Positions 13,365 to 25,909 are shown, counted from the stretch's first letter. The stretch is DNA of 64,000 nt from Welwitschia mirabilis (GCA_051453625.1 JBOZIK010000001.1:197511547-197575546); one strand, 5' to 3'. The notes: generated by a model not told the origin, from the letters alone. Program-made: numbers and translations.

Positions 13365-14726
13365 TGTTAATATGCAAAAATTAACATTTATATCAAGTGT
13401 TTTAAGCCAAATTACTATAAATAAAGACATTAGTTTAATTATTTTAATCATAAAATATGTCTTCTATTATTTTTAAAATAAAACTCAATTTTATGCTTTT
13501 CTCTATAATAATTTCAAATCTTTAGCAATGNNNNNNNNNNNNNNNNNNNNNNNNNNNNNNNNNNNNNNNNNNNNNNNNNNNNNNNNNNNNNNNNNNNNNN
13601 NNNNNNNNNNNNNNNNNNNNNNNNNNNNNNNNNNNNNNNNNNNNNNNNNNNNNNNNNNNNNNNGTGGTAATGGCATTAGTTGGTAAAGGAATCCAGCTCT
13701 AAAGGCCATATGTTAGACTCATCATGATCAAAAATATACCTAATACTACATGATAATTTCTACTAAATGCAACAAAAGAATCTTTATCAAATGCTAAATG
13801 AAAAAAATTTTGCCTAATGGTATAGGACAAAATTTTATCTACCTAATGCTACATGATAACCTCTACTAAAAGCTACAAGATAGAATCTTATCTACTTAAT
13901 TCTATAAGACAGAGTCCACTCACCTTACCTACCACTACAAACTAAAGAATCCCAATCACCTTAACCTAATGCTTTCTTATAAAATGGCCTTATGCCTTCA
14001 TTTGTAAACATCCTTTGTTTTAGTAAAGTAATAGAACCCTTAGAGCATTAAGTCAACATGGCCTTATGAGTACTTTCTTTGGGAGCAAGCTTGCTTTAAG
14101 AATAACTTAAGGAGTTCTTAGTAGCTTTCTTCTTCCTTTGATGTAATGTGTGTTTTTGATTTTATACAATTAGTTATTCTCTTTTGATTTCAAGTTGCAA
14201 ATAATTTTGTACTAGTAATGCTTAAGAGATAAGTACATTATCAAGTTATATAGTTATTTGAGTTACTTCCTTAGTTAATTGGTTTAAGTCTCTTTTATTT
14301 GATGGATCTTGAATCATTGAAGTTCCTACTTTTTATTCTTATTTAATGGTAGTAAAGGATCAAGTGACTATTGAGTTTACCAATTCTCATATGATGAATG
14401 AGATTATGTCACCATGATCTAAGCCATCACTACTTGATAGTTTAAGTATGTTTCAGGAATCCACAATATATCTTTAAACTAAAAGAGTTTTGGAGGATAA
14501 ATTGAGTTAAATGTTGGAGATTGTTTGTCTTCCTTCCTCTCCAAACAAAGTTTTAACAATATTCCTCACTTCTCACTTTTCTCACTTTTCTACTTTCTTT
14601 AATTGTAACTGCGATATAAGCAAAAAATTTTGGCGTTCCTATTAAGACACTACAATTATTCTTGTGGAAGAATGATACTAGATCCTCACCTGGTTTAATT
14701 TGATTAGGTTGTACCACACATGAACA
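13365..14726 (+). repeat. Right LTR (contains gap 13531-13663)
   Basis: It begins TGTTAATATG and ends CACATGAACA, matching the left LTR throughout. The 133-N gap corresponds to a stretch of very similar length that is present in the left LTR (about 7690-7820), so here the gap size is realistic. Confidence 0.85.
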
Positions 14727-14919
14727 CCCCACAAACTTTAGTTTGGATGAGTTTTGCCATTTCTAAAAGAATGATAACATTATCATAGGAGCATAGCTTC
14801 TTTGAAAATATAGATGTAATATTATTTTCTAAAATGAAAAATTATATATTTGTAAATTGCTTCTAAATATTACTAAATAAATTAAAGAACTATTTAAAAT
14901 TCATGACTATAAGAGATAG
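14727..14919 (+). pseudogene. LINE A ORF2 C-terminal tail (right part)
   Basis: Directly after the right LTR and the cccca pentamer, the + frame reads KYRCNIIF-stop-NEKLY and ends at a TAG at 14917-14919. This matches the terminal W-x-x-R-N-x-x-F block of plant L1 ORF2. The frame is in register with the one broken at 7523 once the inserted element and one copy of the pentamer are removed. The LINE 3' end itself is not delimited. Confidence 0.6.
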
Positions 14920-15328
14920 TAACAACCAAACCTTCCTAGAGCACGATTTGTAGACTGATCCATAGTAAGAAGTGTTGAATTCATGTTGGAGTAAGTTAGG
15001 AGCATTCGAAACACATTGTAAGAGCATTGTAAATATGTCAAAGTTATGGGAAAAGCACTGTGCATAAAGCTGATCAAACATGATGTATTTTTGAATCATT
15101 AATAGTCTTAGAAGGCTTTCCAAGTAATAGGATGAAGTTTATATGTTCTAAGTTTAAGAAGGCATGATCCTAATCTATTAAAGGAGCTTTTTAGAAATTG
15201 AAATAAAACATTCTTAAGAATTAGTAATACTATCATTTTCATTAATGTTCCTTCAATTAGTAATGCCATTTGCATAGGTTCATAAAGGATAAAGATGAAA
15301 AGAAAAGCTCCCAAAAATACCATAGTTC

Positions 15329-15955
15329 CACTATTTGAGAACCTCATTGAAATGTCTCTTAAAAAAAGAGGAGCTAGCTACCAAAGAAAAGATCTTTTAG
15401 ATTAATTTAATTCCTGGGTTTTTCTAATCATGAAATATTTCACTTTGGAGGATAATTTTGACAATATTAACAAGTTTCACTTCCATTTCTTGGCTGCCAT
15501 GATGGAGGAATTTCAAATAGATCTTTCATTCTTCCTCCTTGATTTCCTTTACTATTCTCTTCAAAGATGTAAGATAAGGCATGAAGGATTAATCTAACTT
15601 CTTTATTAAAGAAAAATTTAGATAAATGTAGGAATCTAAGATTGACAAGACATTCCAAGAGGACCTGTCTAAAACCACTACCATGGGAGGCTCTAAAGTA
15701 TACCTAAAGTAATAAGGAGCATGACTTTCTACACTAGCTACGCCCATTAAAGACATGCCAAAAGATCAGGAAAAATACCATTCTAACACTCAATAAGAAG
15801 AAGAGTAGTTGCTATAGGAGGAAGATCTAGAAATGAAACCCATCATTGTTGCTCCCCTTGGCCAAATTCTTCCTTCCAAATTTGACCCTTATGAATTTAG
15901 TTTTGTTGTTAATCCTTTAGGTTATGCTAGCTTAGAATCAATTTCTAAATGAAAT
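15329..15955 (+). pseudogene. Unidentified retroelement-like coding remnant
   Basis: The + frame from 15329 is open for about 90 codons with a single TAA: it contains NLIEMSLKKRGASYQRKDLLD-like sequence, then FHFHFLAAMMEEFQIDL and SFFLLDFLYYSLQRCKIR before a stop at 15598. Similar codon-like sequence continues with frameshifts to about 15955 (PLGQILPSKFDPYEF). No catalytic motif is visible. It could be the N-terminal (gag or plant-transposon) part of another retroelement; a host pseudogene cannot be excluded. Confidence 0.4.
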
Positions 15956-16119
15956 TGGGAGCAGGACTTAACAAGCTAGATGTCAATGTTTATGAATTTG
16001 TTTACCAATATAGTTATTATAGAGCTTGGAAAAATAGTTTTTAGGTTATCTTGTGTCTTTTTATGAACTTTGGTTGTTTAATATAACTTATCGTTCTCAA
16101 AAATATAAGCATTAGAATC

Positions 16120-16380
16120 TCGTGTTATTCTTTCTATATGTATTTTTTATTTTTATTAATCTTTGAATTTTTATTTTTTTAATTTTTTAATTGATTTTTT
16201 AATCTTCTATTTCTTTAGTTTTTAGTTTTTATTTTTATTCCTTTTTTAAATTTTTGTACTTTTATTTTTTTCTTTTTATTAAAAATATATAGTCTTTTAT
16301 TTTTATTTTTAATTCTTATTTGATCTTTTTTTTGTTATTTTTATTTCATTCTTTTTTTAAAAAAAATCTATTGTAATTTT
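16120..16380. repeat. T-rich low-complexity tract
   Basis: Long runs of T with A spacers (ttttattttt, aattttttaattg) and very little G or C. There is no coding potential. It separates the remnant at 15.3 kb from the gypsy gag at 17.3 kb. Confidence 0.8.
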
Positions 16381-17269
16381 AAACTATGGCAATTTAAGTA
16401 TTAACTTATTGTGGTCCTAAATTATATGATTATGATGTTGATGTAGCATCTAAGAGGTATGCATAAAAAATTCCAATGAATTTTAATTAAGGAGACTCAA
16501 ATTTATTTTATTAAATCTGGAAAAGGGGAATTAAGGGGCTCTTATTTTCAATTTGTCCTTTACTTATAGAATTTTTTTCCCCCTCTTTGTAACTACATGA
16601 TGGCGATTGTTGCTTCTCTATCTAATACAATTTTATTGGTTAATTATAGGCTTTTGTTTTTTAATGCACTAAGGATATTAGTAATATATTAAAGGATGAT
16701 GAGTTTTCAATGATGTGAAACTCAGTTTTAACTTTAATGTCATCTACATGTAGATATAAGAAAATAGTCCCAACTAAAAGATTTTTTATCATTAAATCCA
16801 TGAAGTAAGATGCTATTACTGGTGTCAAGTTGTTCTTTTTTTCCGGGGAGTGGAGGGCATTCTCAACTAATTATAAATGATTATATCTAACTTGATACTA
16901 TACGTTGTAAATGACCTTTTAAATTTGTATGGTACAATATTAATTATAATATATGGTAGATCTTTTATAATTAGATTTTTTAAACCTAGGTGAAATTTCC
17001 TTTTTTCCAAAAGGCTATGTCTAAATCTTCCCCTATTTGTAGCTATTGATTTCATTAACAATGATTTCAAATGTTCTTTGCATTGTGAACAAGGCTAATT
17101 TTTGTTTTATCTTGAATTTTTTGAATCATTTGTAATGATTTCTATGTGTTGGACTAAATAATTTCTTCATGTGTTGGGTAAATTTATCTTATTATTATCA
17201 TAATAGTATAAGTTTATTCATTAACTTGGATATTGGCACTTTGAAAACTTGATTGTGAAGAAAATGCTT

Positions 17270-18807
17270 CATGCTTTGGTAGAGGATTCTTTAATATTTT
17301 CATAGCTTCATTTGCAGCAACCATTGTTGAGTCTAATTTTACATATTTTTTGTTATCATAAATGTCTTGAACTATGTGTTTTAGGTCCTAGAAATTTTCT
17401 TTATTGTGACCCTTAACTTGATGATACCTATAATATTCTTTTTCATTATTCCATTTAGGCTTTTGAGCATTAGGATTAGGTTATTTAAGTTAAGGAAGCC
17501 CAATTGCCTCCTTAGCTAGAAGTAAATCTAAGGGTTTGGATAAGGGTACATTAATTTTTGTGAATATACTCTTCAGTTTTCTTGGGTAAGTCTAAGAATT
17601 TTGGATAAGATAAGCTTTACCCTTAACTTCTAAAGATAGCACTTAATTCTACTCATATCTAGTCTGTTATTTTGGATTATCTACAAAGAGAATTATTTTA
17701 GATTTACTAGTAGTAGATTTTCATTCTTCATCTTTTTCTAATTTCTTTTCAACTTTCAAAACTCATTTTTCTGTAATTTTTCTATGATTTCAATTTGTTT
17801 ACTAGGTTTAATTGCTTAATCAAATGTATCAAATTTTTACATACATAAATTCTTCGGAATAAATAAGGTATAATATTTTGCAAAGAGACCTACCATGTCT
17901 TGGTCTAAAATAGTACATTCTAGTTGAAGGGCTATAATCTTTCATTGTTAGATATAGTTATATTATGATGCTTTCATCAAATCCTAGTCATTAATTGATT
18001 AAATTTTCTAAATATATGTAGTGAGTAATATTAATTACATATTCTTTAACAAACAATTTGAATAAGGCTTTTAAATTCCAAGTTGATCTCAAGGAAGAAT
18101 GGTAATACCATTCTAAAGCGTGTTGGCTTAAAGATTTACAAAAACGATGATAAGTTGTATCTACATTAATACAATGTAAACCATAGGTATGTTTAAAGTT
18201 CCTATGTGAATTTTTGGGTCTTCTACTCTTATAAATCTTTCAAATTCTGAGATTTCAAATGGAGCTCATTGTCTTACAAAATGGATGTTTCTGTGATATC
18301 AAGATCGGTATGTGGGTTAAGATGGACTAGATACTTTCTTAGTGATTTAACAATTTCTAGAACACACACTTAAATCTAAGTTCCAGTTACAATTGACATA
18401 CTTATGTCATTACTCATATGCCTTTTTCTTTATTATTGCTTTTATCTACTTTTAGTTTAGATGAAAAAAATGCTTCTTTAAAAAGTTTCTTTAATGATTT
18501 TAGTTGTTTTAATAAGGTCAGTTTTAATTGACTATAAATCTATTTTTCCTTAGTGTTAAAACCTTTATTGTCATTTTTAATTTTATCTTCCTCATGATTT
18601 CCTTTCATTATCATTCCTTTTATTATGTTCTTCCATATCAAGGATCCATTTAGCCTCCCTAACATCAAGTACATCACATGATTTTAGAAGGATTGTCAAA
18701 TAATCTCTATAATTTCTTATTAAATATTTTTCATAAGAACTAAGGTTTTCTCTAATTAGGAGTCTTTTATAGCCTGCTTTAAATGGCATATGATTTTGAG
18801 TATGCAT
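17270..18807 (-). pseudogene. Ty3-gypsy gag remnant (retrotransposon gag domain)
   Basis: On the minus strand an open stretch at 18807-18592 (71 codons, highly charged) is followed, after stops and frameshifts, by SEFERFIRVEDPKIHI near 18230, then FCKSLSQHALEWYYHSSL near 18060-18170. The latter matches the core of the retrotransposon gag family (SLxGxAxxWYxxL), which forms the virus-like particle. Further downstream YYRYHQVKGHNKENF near 17385-17445 matches the H-x-x-x-G-H block that follows gag in many gypsy polyproteins. No pol follows: 16.4-17.27 kb shows no RT. The copy is interrupted many times and cannot be functional. LTRs were not delimited. Confidence 0.65.
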
Positions 18808-20847
18808 GATTGATATGATTTCTAATCAGGATATGCCAACAAAGTAGGTCCCATCTAGCATGCCAAAACTGTACTTATGATTTGAAGTAACGTTCCTAAT
18901 GATTGAAATGAAATTGTTTATTTAATAAGTGTATTTTTTTCAAATTTATAAATTGAAATAAATGTCTAAATTGAGTTTTAAAAGTAGAATGCTTATTCTT
19001 CTCAGAAAATGATAATTGAAAAGAAAGTGATTTTATAAAGGAGAGATAACTAAATAATTTTAAAATAACTTGAGATTTTACTAGCAAATGAAATCAAAAA
19101 ATGATGATTATTCAAAAAATGATAGAAAAATTCCCTTTTTTAATGAACTAAAAACATAAAAATTAGAACTAGAAAATTCTATCTCTAGATTTTTCAAAAC
19201 AGCATACTAGATGATGTTTTTGAAATACTAAATGATATCTGTAGCTAACTAAAATCTTAAAAGAGAATGACAAATATTCAAAGCATGTTCAAAACAATTT
19301 GAAGATGGATTTTATTAATTTTGAAAAGATGACTTATAAATTTTAAGTTAATTTGAACCTTTTGGAAAATAAGAAGCTAAATTTGCAACTTTTATATTAT
19401 TTGGAACTAATCAAAATACTGGTTAGCTTTGATTCCTGCTAGAAATCTTTCTCCTAAGGGCTGATTAATTCATTCCTCCTTCTTATTCTTCTATTTCTTC
19501 TTCTTCTATTTCTTCTTATGGCTAAAGGAGATTATATAAAGAAAATATGGGAAAGAAGTTATGAGAATAGTGGAATATACTGGGATTTATTTGAAATTAG
19601 ATAAGAAAAAAATGAAAATAGATGCAAGAAGCTTAGATGTAAAATAGAAGTCAAATTTGAGTTTTCTTCTAACTTTTGAAGATAGTCTTCGAATTGTCTA
19701 TTCTGAAGATGATGTTTTAAAGGCAATGTTTTGAAAGCAAAATTCTAGACATCATAGATTTTTAATGTAAATTCTAAAAATGAGTTTTCTTTAAAAATTA
19801 GCCTTCTGAAGATGAATGTTTCTAGAAATAAAAGTTCTAGAAGTAGGTGAACTTCTAAAGGGAAGCATTCTAAAGATAGGTTTTTAAAGACAAAGTTCCT
19901 TAGATAGATTTATAAAAATAGAGTTATGAAGACCTATTTATTATTATTTTTAATCTAGTTATTATTTTTGAAGAATTACTTAATTTAGTTTAATGCTTGG
20001 TGAATTCTCCATCACATTCTCTAATAGCAAACTTGATTTTTGTTTTGATGTGTTCCAACTGCTGCTATTTAAATATGCTTTTCTATCTAGCATATGTCAT
20101 GGGCCTTACACATTACCCACCAAGCTAAGTGTTGAGCCTTTTTTACATCTAACATACTAGTGTAAAGTAGTATCCTAACCTTAGAGGAGAAGACTTGTGT
20201 ACTATGCCTTACTCACAGGTTATGGCTTGAACCTGTGGCTTAGTGGGAGTTATATCAAGTTGCTAACTAATGTGTCATGCCTCATTGACTTAGTAAAATA
20301 TGTTTTACTTAACGAGGGTTTCTTGATAGATGGACTTATGAATAATTATTCTTAATTTTCAGGAAGAGATATCCATTATAGTGAACTTAGTATTTATTTA
20401 CTTTCTAGACCTCCTTTCTAGTCAAATATATCTTTGAGATCTTTATCAGTTCTTGTAAGCTTTGAAGTACCTTTGTATTATTTTAAGAAAATGCATCTGT
20501 ATGTGATGCTTATGGAAGATAATGACCTATGATCTTCAAATCCTTTATATTTACATGATCTATAAAACATAAGTACCTTGAATATAACTAGGGTCAACTA
20601 TCCTAAGATAAAATGCTTTAGTTTCTTATTTAAAACTACCACCTATACCTTAATAGATAGGTCACATCCTTCATAGATCATAATCTATTGTAGAAATCAA
20701 GTTGTAGCACATGGTCTTAATAGAAAACAAAGCAGACATAATGAAATTCATGAAGCTAGTTGATTTGTTAGGGTAATATGATCTAAGGACATCCCATAGA
20801 TGGAAAAAGCTTAGAAGTGAAGATTGCACAATCCACATATAATTTGC
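18808..20847. other. No gene recognised; short-period repeats and CT microsatellite
   Basis: A (TTC/TAT)-type microsatellite lies at about 19467-19520 (repeats of ttctatttcttc). From about 19670 to 19930 imperfect short repeats of ttctgaagat / ttctaaagat occur, including two TTCTAGAA palindromes near 19820-19842. Nothing coding was recognised. The segment ends at gap 20848-21585 (738 N). Confidence 0.5.
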
Positions 20848-22033
20848 NNNNNNNNNNNNNNNNNNNNNNNNNNNNNNNNNNNNNNNNNNNNNNNNNNNNN
20901 NNNNNNNNNNNNNNNNNNNNNNNNNNNNNNNNNNNNNNNNNNNNNNNNNNNNNNNNNNNNNNNNNNNNNNNNNNNNNNNNNNNNNNNNNNNNNNNNNNNN
21001 NNNNNNNNNNNNNNNNNNNNNNNNNNNNNNNNNNNNNNNNNNNNNNNNNNNNNNNNNNNNNNNNNNNNNNNNNNNNNNNNNNNNNNNNNNNNNNNNNNNN
21101 NNNNNNNNNNNNNNNNNNNNNNNNNNNNNNNNNNNNNNNNNNNNNNNNNNNNNNNNNNNNNNNNNNNNNNNNNNNNNNNNNNNNNNNNNNNNNNNNNNNN
21201 NNNNNNNNNNNNNNNNNNNNNNNNNNNNNNNNNNNNNNNNNNNNNNNNNNNNNNNNNNNNNNNNNNNNNNNNNNNNNNNNNNNNNNNNNNNNNNNNNNNN
21301 NNNNNNNNNNNNNNNNNNNNNNNNNNNNNNNNNNNNNNNNNNNNNNNNNNNNNNNNNNNNNNNNNNNNNNNNNNNNNNNNNNNNNNNNNNNNNNNNNNNN
21401 NNNNNNNNNNNNNNNNNNNNNNNNNNNNNNNNNNNNNNNNNNNNNNNNNNNNNNNNNNNNNNNNNNNNNNNNNNNNNNNNNNNNNNNNNNNNNNNNNNNN
21501 NNNNNNNNNNNNNNNNNNNNNNNNNNNNNNNNNNNNNNNNNNNNNNNNNNNNNNNNNNNNNNNNNNNNNNNNNNNNNNNNNNNNNTTGTTATGAGTGTTG
21601 TGTGTGAGGAACCTCCATTGTGAAATGAAATACCTAAGTCAATAACCAAAAAATTAGAAATAAAGTTCTTCAACCTTAAACATGTAAAATGCCTTAATGT
21701 CACTTAAATGTTTAGATCTGCTTCTTAAGAATGAAACTAAATTTGAATTATATAGCTTTCTTCGTGTCCAATATTATAAGAGTTTTTTAAATTATAATAG
21801 AGTTATTTAGTATAAGAGTACTAAAGTTTACTTAGTAGTAAGTTCCTACGCCTTAACGTATGAACAATCATCAAGTCTTAGATCTTTTCTTTCTTACTTC
21901 CCTGTCTCCCCTTACTCTTTTAATTTTGACATTAAAGTGGAACTTATCCTTTGAGTTTATTCCTCACTTATCTATTTTGAACTAGAATTCTTATATAACA
22001 TATAATGTAACTATGTTCTTTTCTTTACTTTTA

Positions 22034-22133
22034 NNNNNNNNNNNNNNNNNNNNNNNNNNNNNNNNNNNNNNNNNNNNNNNNNNNNNNNNNNNNNNNNNNN
22101 NNNNNNNNNNNNNNNNNNNNNNNNNNNNNNNNN
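22034..22133. other. Assembly gap, 100 N, flanks duplicated
   Basis: tatgttcttttctttactt immediately precedes and immediately follows the gap. No gene is visible in the surrounding 21.6-23.0 kb. Confidence 0.9.
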
Positions 22134-23045
22134 TATGTTCTTTTCTTTACTTTTAGGGATTTCTTATTATTTAAGAGAAATTAATCTCCTCAGGACTATC
22201 TTTCTTCTAAAAGCTAAAATGTAAAAGTTAGACTTTACATAGGTAAATCCTTATGCTTGCATTTTTCCATTTTACAAGTCTTAATTTATAGCATGAAATG
22301 ATTTTCAGAAAGTAGTATATGATTATCGATATCACATAATTTAAAATCCATGCTTCTTACAACTCATGTGATCGACTAATTCTTTTCTGGTTGGAATCAA
22401 ACTTTTTCATCTATTGATTCGTCACTTTCACTTTAATTCTAAAGCCCTTAGTGTTTTTACCTTTCACTTTAGATTTATTAACGCATGCCAATATAAGAAG
22501 TGCACAAGAATTTTATGCTTTTGTGTAGCTTTGACATGTGAGTCTATGCTTGAATGCAAGAAGTAGGGAAAGCATATGTTAACATTGTTCTTGATATGAT
22601 TAATTAATATAAAATGCTTAGCTTTAGACATTTTCTCATTGAGCATTATGAATATCTTAATAAGTTAAGATGGTTGTTGTTAGTTTGTTAACAAGAAAAT
22701 TATTTTGGTATGACCTTTTTTTCGCCTTGGCAATGTTTCAACATCTAAGGGATTTTGTATCATCATTAAACCTATATAGTTGGCATCAATCCTATGTCCT
22801 TCTCTGATAATGTGTATTACCCCAATAATAGGTTTAAGTCTAATGTAAAAGACTTTCATCCCACTATAAAAGTCTTATTTCCTTTCCTAATCCAATATGA
22901 CATAATATATGATTTTAAACATTAGTAACTTGAACATAAGGGATTTGTATCTCTTGTGCTAAATGCACATGGTACAATTGTTTTTACCTAGTGCGTTGTA
23001 CATTATGAGGAAGGAAAAAAACATAATTTATATATTATTTATAAT

Positions 23046-23870
23046 AGGATGATAGCCTAATTAATGGAACACTCTTTCTTAATGTAAGACATCATAGGTT
23101 TGAACATTTAGATGAACTTTTTGGCATATTATAAGGCACCAAATGTACTTAGATCATTCATTTAGGTAATTATGATGCTTGTATTCCTAAAGGAAGGTAT
23201 CGTTACTAAACGTTTCAAGATTGACAACCCTTCTAACTTATACATTATTGCCATAAATGAGGTGGTAAATTTATTAGTGGGACATTCATCTTCCTTTTAG
23301 GAGGGTACAGGTTTGAATCTTTGAATGATCTTCTTGGCATATTATGATGCCCTAAGTGTATGTAAATCATTTGTGTAGGAGATCATGATGGTCATACTTC
23401 TAATGGAGGTGTGATTATTAAAAGTTTTGAGCTTGAGATGCCCCCTAAGTTATACATTATTGCTAGTAGGATGGTAAAGCCAATTAGTGGAACACTCATC
23501 CTTCACATAAGAGGTTGTGGGGTTGAATTTTTTTATGCCTTATTAGGTAGTAAAATTTTTATAAAACCCTAGGTATAATTAAGTTATAAATTTGGATAAT
23601 TGTGATAGTTATACTCTTAGAGTAGGTATAGTCACTATGAGTTTTTGAGTACTAATTATGTGGTAGTACAATTGGTGGGCACTCCTCCTCCCTCTAGGAA
23701 GTCATGGATTCGATCCTTTAGATGCTCTACTTGACACGCAATGAGGCCTTCAACATATTTAAATCATTTTTTTAGATGATCATGATGCTTTCATTTCCAA
23801 AGGAGAGATACAGTTAATACAAGTTTTAATTTCAATAGCCTCCACACGTTTTAACATCCCTTACTTAACT
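23046..23870 (+). repeat. Four tandem tRNA-like (SINE-type) units
   Basis: Four diverged units start near 23046, 23255, 23465 and 23658 (spacing about 209, 210 and 193 bp). Each has a tRNA A-box-like start (ggtggtaaa..attagtgg), a cactcctcctc..aggaggtc-like arm, and a B-box-like element: tttgaacat at 23098, ggtttgaatct at 23310, ggttgaattt at 23521, ggattcgatcc at 23706. A shared 3' body (gatcatgatg...aaaggagg) follows. The boxes resemble the internal RNA polymerase III promoter of tRNA genes, so these are probably tRNA-derived SINE units or tandem tRNA pseudogenes. None folds obviously into an intact tRNA. Confidence 0.55.
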
Positions 23871-23939
23871 AAAAGTTTAACATGTCCTTATACATTAGAA
23901 AAAAGGCTAAAGCATAATATATGAAAAAAATGTTGAATT

Positions 23940-24120
23940 ATAAACTTTGATTTACTATACCTCTTCCTTAGGAATACAACCACCATGATCACCTAAAAAA
24001 ATGACTTAATTATTTCTAAGGCCTAATGGTATGCTGATTACATCATCAATAAATTCAAACTCATGACCTCCTGAATGAAAAAGGAGTGCTCTACTAGTTG
24101 AATTACAATCCCATTAATAA
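23940..24120 (-). repeat. Fifth tRNA-like unit in inverted orientation
   Basis: Read on the minus strand from about 24118, it gives ctagtagagcactcc, an aggaggtcatgagtttgaat arm/B-box (24051-24061) and then the same 3' body as unit four, including ggccttagaaataattaag and gatcatggtggttg. Together with unit four it forms an inverted repeat with arms of roughly 170 bp separated by about 100 bp. Confidence 0.55.
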
Positions 24121-24339
24121 AAAGTTCTTGCATGGTTTCATAAGTTTTAGACAAACAAATTCAAATAATTAAATTTCCATTCATAATTAATGCCAAAGGT
24201 GAAATTTTTAATTCTTTAAAAATTTAGTTGATTAGAGAGAAATGTTTAGGATAACATAATTTATTTAAAAAGAAAAGTTGATTTTGTATTAGGAATGCAT
24301 GCTAAATGCAATTATAAGATATCAATAGCTTACGACATC

Positions 24340-24561
24340 AACTGTGGATCTTCTGTGTTGAGAGTTCTGCCCAAACAAAACTCTCACCCTATTCTATCAA
24401 AAACATGTCTTCCAAACCATAACAGCCTCATGTATCGGCTACAAGACAAGGCAATTTAAAGATACATCTGTAGGTCTTCAGTCTACACAACGTCTATCTT
24501 CTTAAACTAACAGCTAAAGAGAAGTATAAAGAAGCAGACCCAAATTAAAGAACTTAGAAAT

Positions 24562-24592
<31 letters not shown>

Positions 24593-25905
24593 CCAACTAT
24601 TTAAAAAAATTCTCATTGTATGCTCTCCAGGTCTTTGAATCTATGAGAATATCTATTGATTTCTACGATTTTCTCCAAAACTTCCTGAGCTCTGTTGTGG
24701 TTCTTTTCTAGGTGATCATTCTTAGAAGCATGCGAATGGACTCCTAAAACTGCGTAATAATCTTTTCACTTCATCAACTACGCACTCGCACCATACTATA
24801 CTAGACCTCTGCATTCTCTTCTTTCTCCATCTCTTAACAACTTTAACTCAGAGCTTTTTGGTACTGATTTTGAGGCTTCCGAAACCTACGAGTCCTTCTC
24901 TTCTTGATGGCCTCATCCTGTTTTTGGGATCTTTCCCATTGAACTTCTCTTCTGCTACCTCATCATCACTTGAAATTAAGATTTCTGGCTATGGAGACTT
25001 CATAGGGATTTCCTCTGCCTTCCTTCTCCAAACGGCTCTCTTTGCACCTCAACCAATGCTTCCTCTGTTGATACTTCCTCAGCTCCTCTACTAAGTTCTC
25101 TTGTCTCTTGATCTAAGGAATGTCGCTGCTCTGTTGTTAAACTTGCTAGCGTATCTTATGCAAATTTCTCTTAGTCTCTAGCATTTTTTTATTGGTGCGC
25201 TTCCTCTACTAACTATTTCAACCTTGAGTCCCTCCTTCGGAAACTCTTGCTGACATTTCCTCTATCATATTCACTTTGCCTAGTGAGTTAGCTATGTGCT
25301 GAACTTACTTCTTTACTATGTCCTTATCCTGCTCTTATTGCATTTTAGTGGGTTTTCTTGCTTTACCATCTTCATGATGAGAAACTTGATGAGCTATTTC
25401 CTAGGCTTCCTCCACCCGACGAGTCCCCTACTCGTTTCTGCTACTAGAATCCCTCTTGCGCTTGCTTTTCCATTGCCCTCTACCTTCTGCTCTTGTCACA
25501 TTGCCTTCCTCATTTACATTATTCTGAGTGCCTAGTCGGATCTCTCCCTTCCTGGCCTTCGGCTTATAGGTGCTCCTTCAATTTGCAGATAAGTCTTGAA
25601 TGCTTTCTATCAATTTTTCCTTTAAGTTTCTCTGCGGAAAAAGAGAGGAGATTCACTCTTTTGCTATCCTTCAATGCTAGTAGGAAATTAAAATACACTC
25701 CCTTGAGTTTAGAGTGGTTGCCATTATGAATGATACATATATCTACGAATTCAGTTGCCAGATGCTAGGGCTACTACAGCTTCGCCTTCCTGAGTTTCTT
25801 TTGTAGTTCTTGGAGTCCTAATCTCAACAAATCTGTCTACGTCGCAAAAGAGGGAAGAATTAAATCTCCTTCATCCATTAAACAAGTAGTTCCACTATCA
25901 ACTAT
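24340..25905 (-). other. Minus-strand region downstream of LINE B, coding-like fragments only
   Basis: The + strand is pyrimidine-rich and shows Leu/Ser-rich shadow frames that I do not accept as genes. On the minus strand charged fragments appear, e.g. EILISSDDEVAEEKF and KISTKKL near 24860-25010, with frameshifts. The region could be the 3' part of LINE B or another element's gag; I cannot decide. A 3-N gap is at 26050-26052, just beyond its left-reading border. Confidence 0.3.
24562..24592 (+). repeat. (AC)n microsatellite with short TA tail
   Basis: About 12 uninterrupted AC units (24562-24586) are followed by a short AT run. Confidence 0.95.
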
Positions 25906-25909
25906 GGTG

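Larger units (their letters stand above)
7524..14726 (+). mobile_element. LTR retrotransposon nested in LINE A, no recognisable pol
   Basis: Two direct repeats, 7524-9413 and 13365-14726, share start TGTTAA and end ATGAACA (TG...CA) and are clearly similar along their whole length. Flanking pentamers are cctca (7519-7523) and cccca (14727-14731), a decayed target-site duplication. The internal part (9414-13364) has no RT, integrase or protease motif; only a decayed acidic + strand frame is seen near 10.96-11.72 kb. No primer binding site was recognised after the left LTR. It is therefore a non-autonomous or heavily eroded element, and orientation + rests only on the internal frame. By eye the LTRs differ at roughly 15-20% of bases, implying an old insertion. 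Confidence 0.8.

Noticed and set aside
16867-17070. Minus-strand frame as gypsy protease or RT
   Set aside because: No DSG/DTG, YxDD or other pol motif; Ile/Lys-rich AT bias only.
23046-24120. Functional tRNA genes
   Set aside because: The units have A/B-box-like blocks but no complete acceptor stem or clear anticodon arm.
24858-25729. Leu/Ser-rich + strand frames that could be membrane proteins
   Set aside because: They come from pyrimidine-rich sequence, have no motif, and overlap minus-strand element-like fragments.
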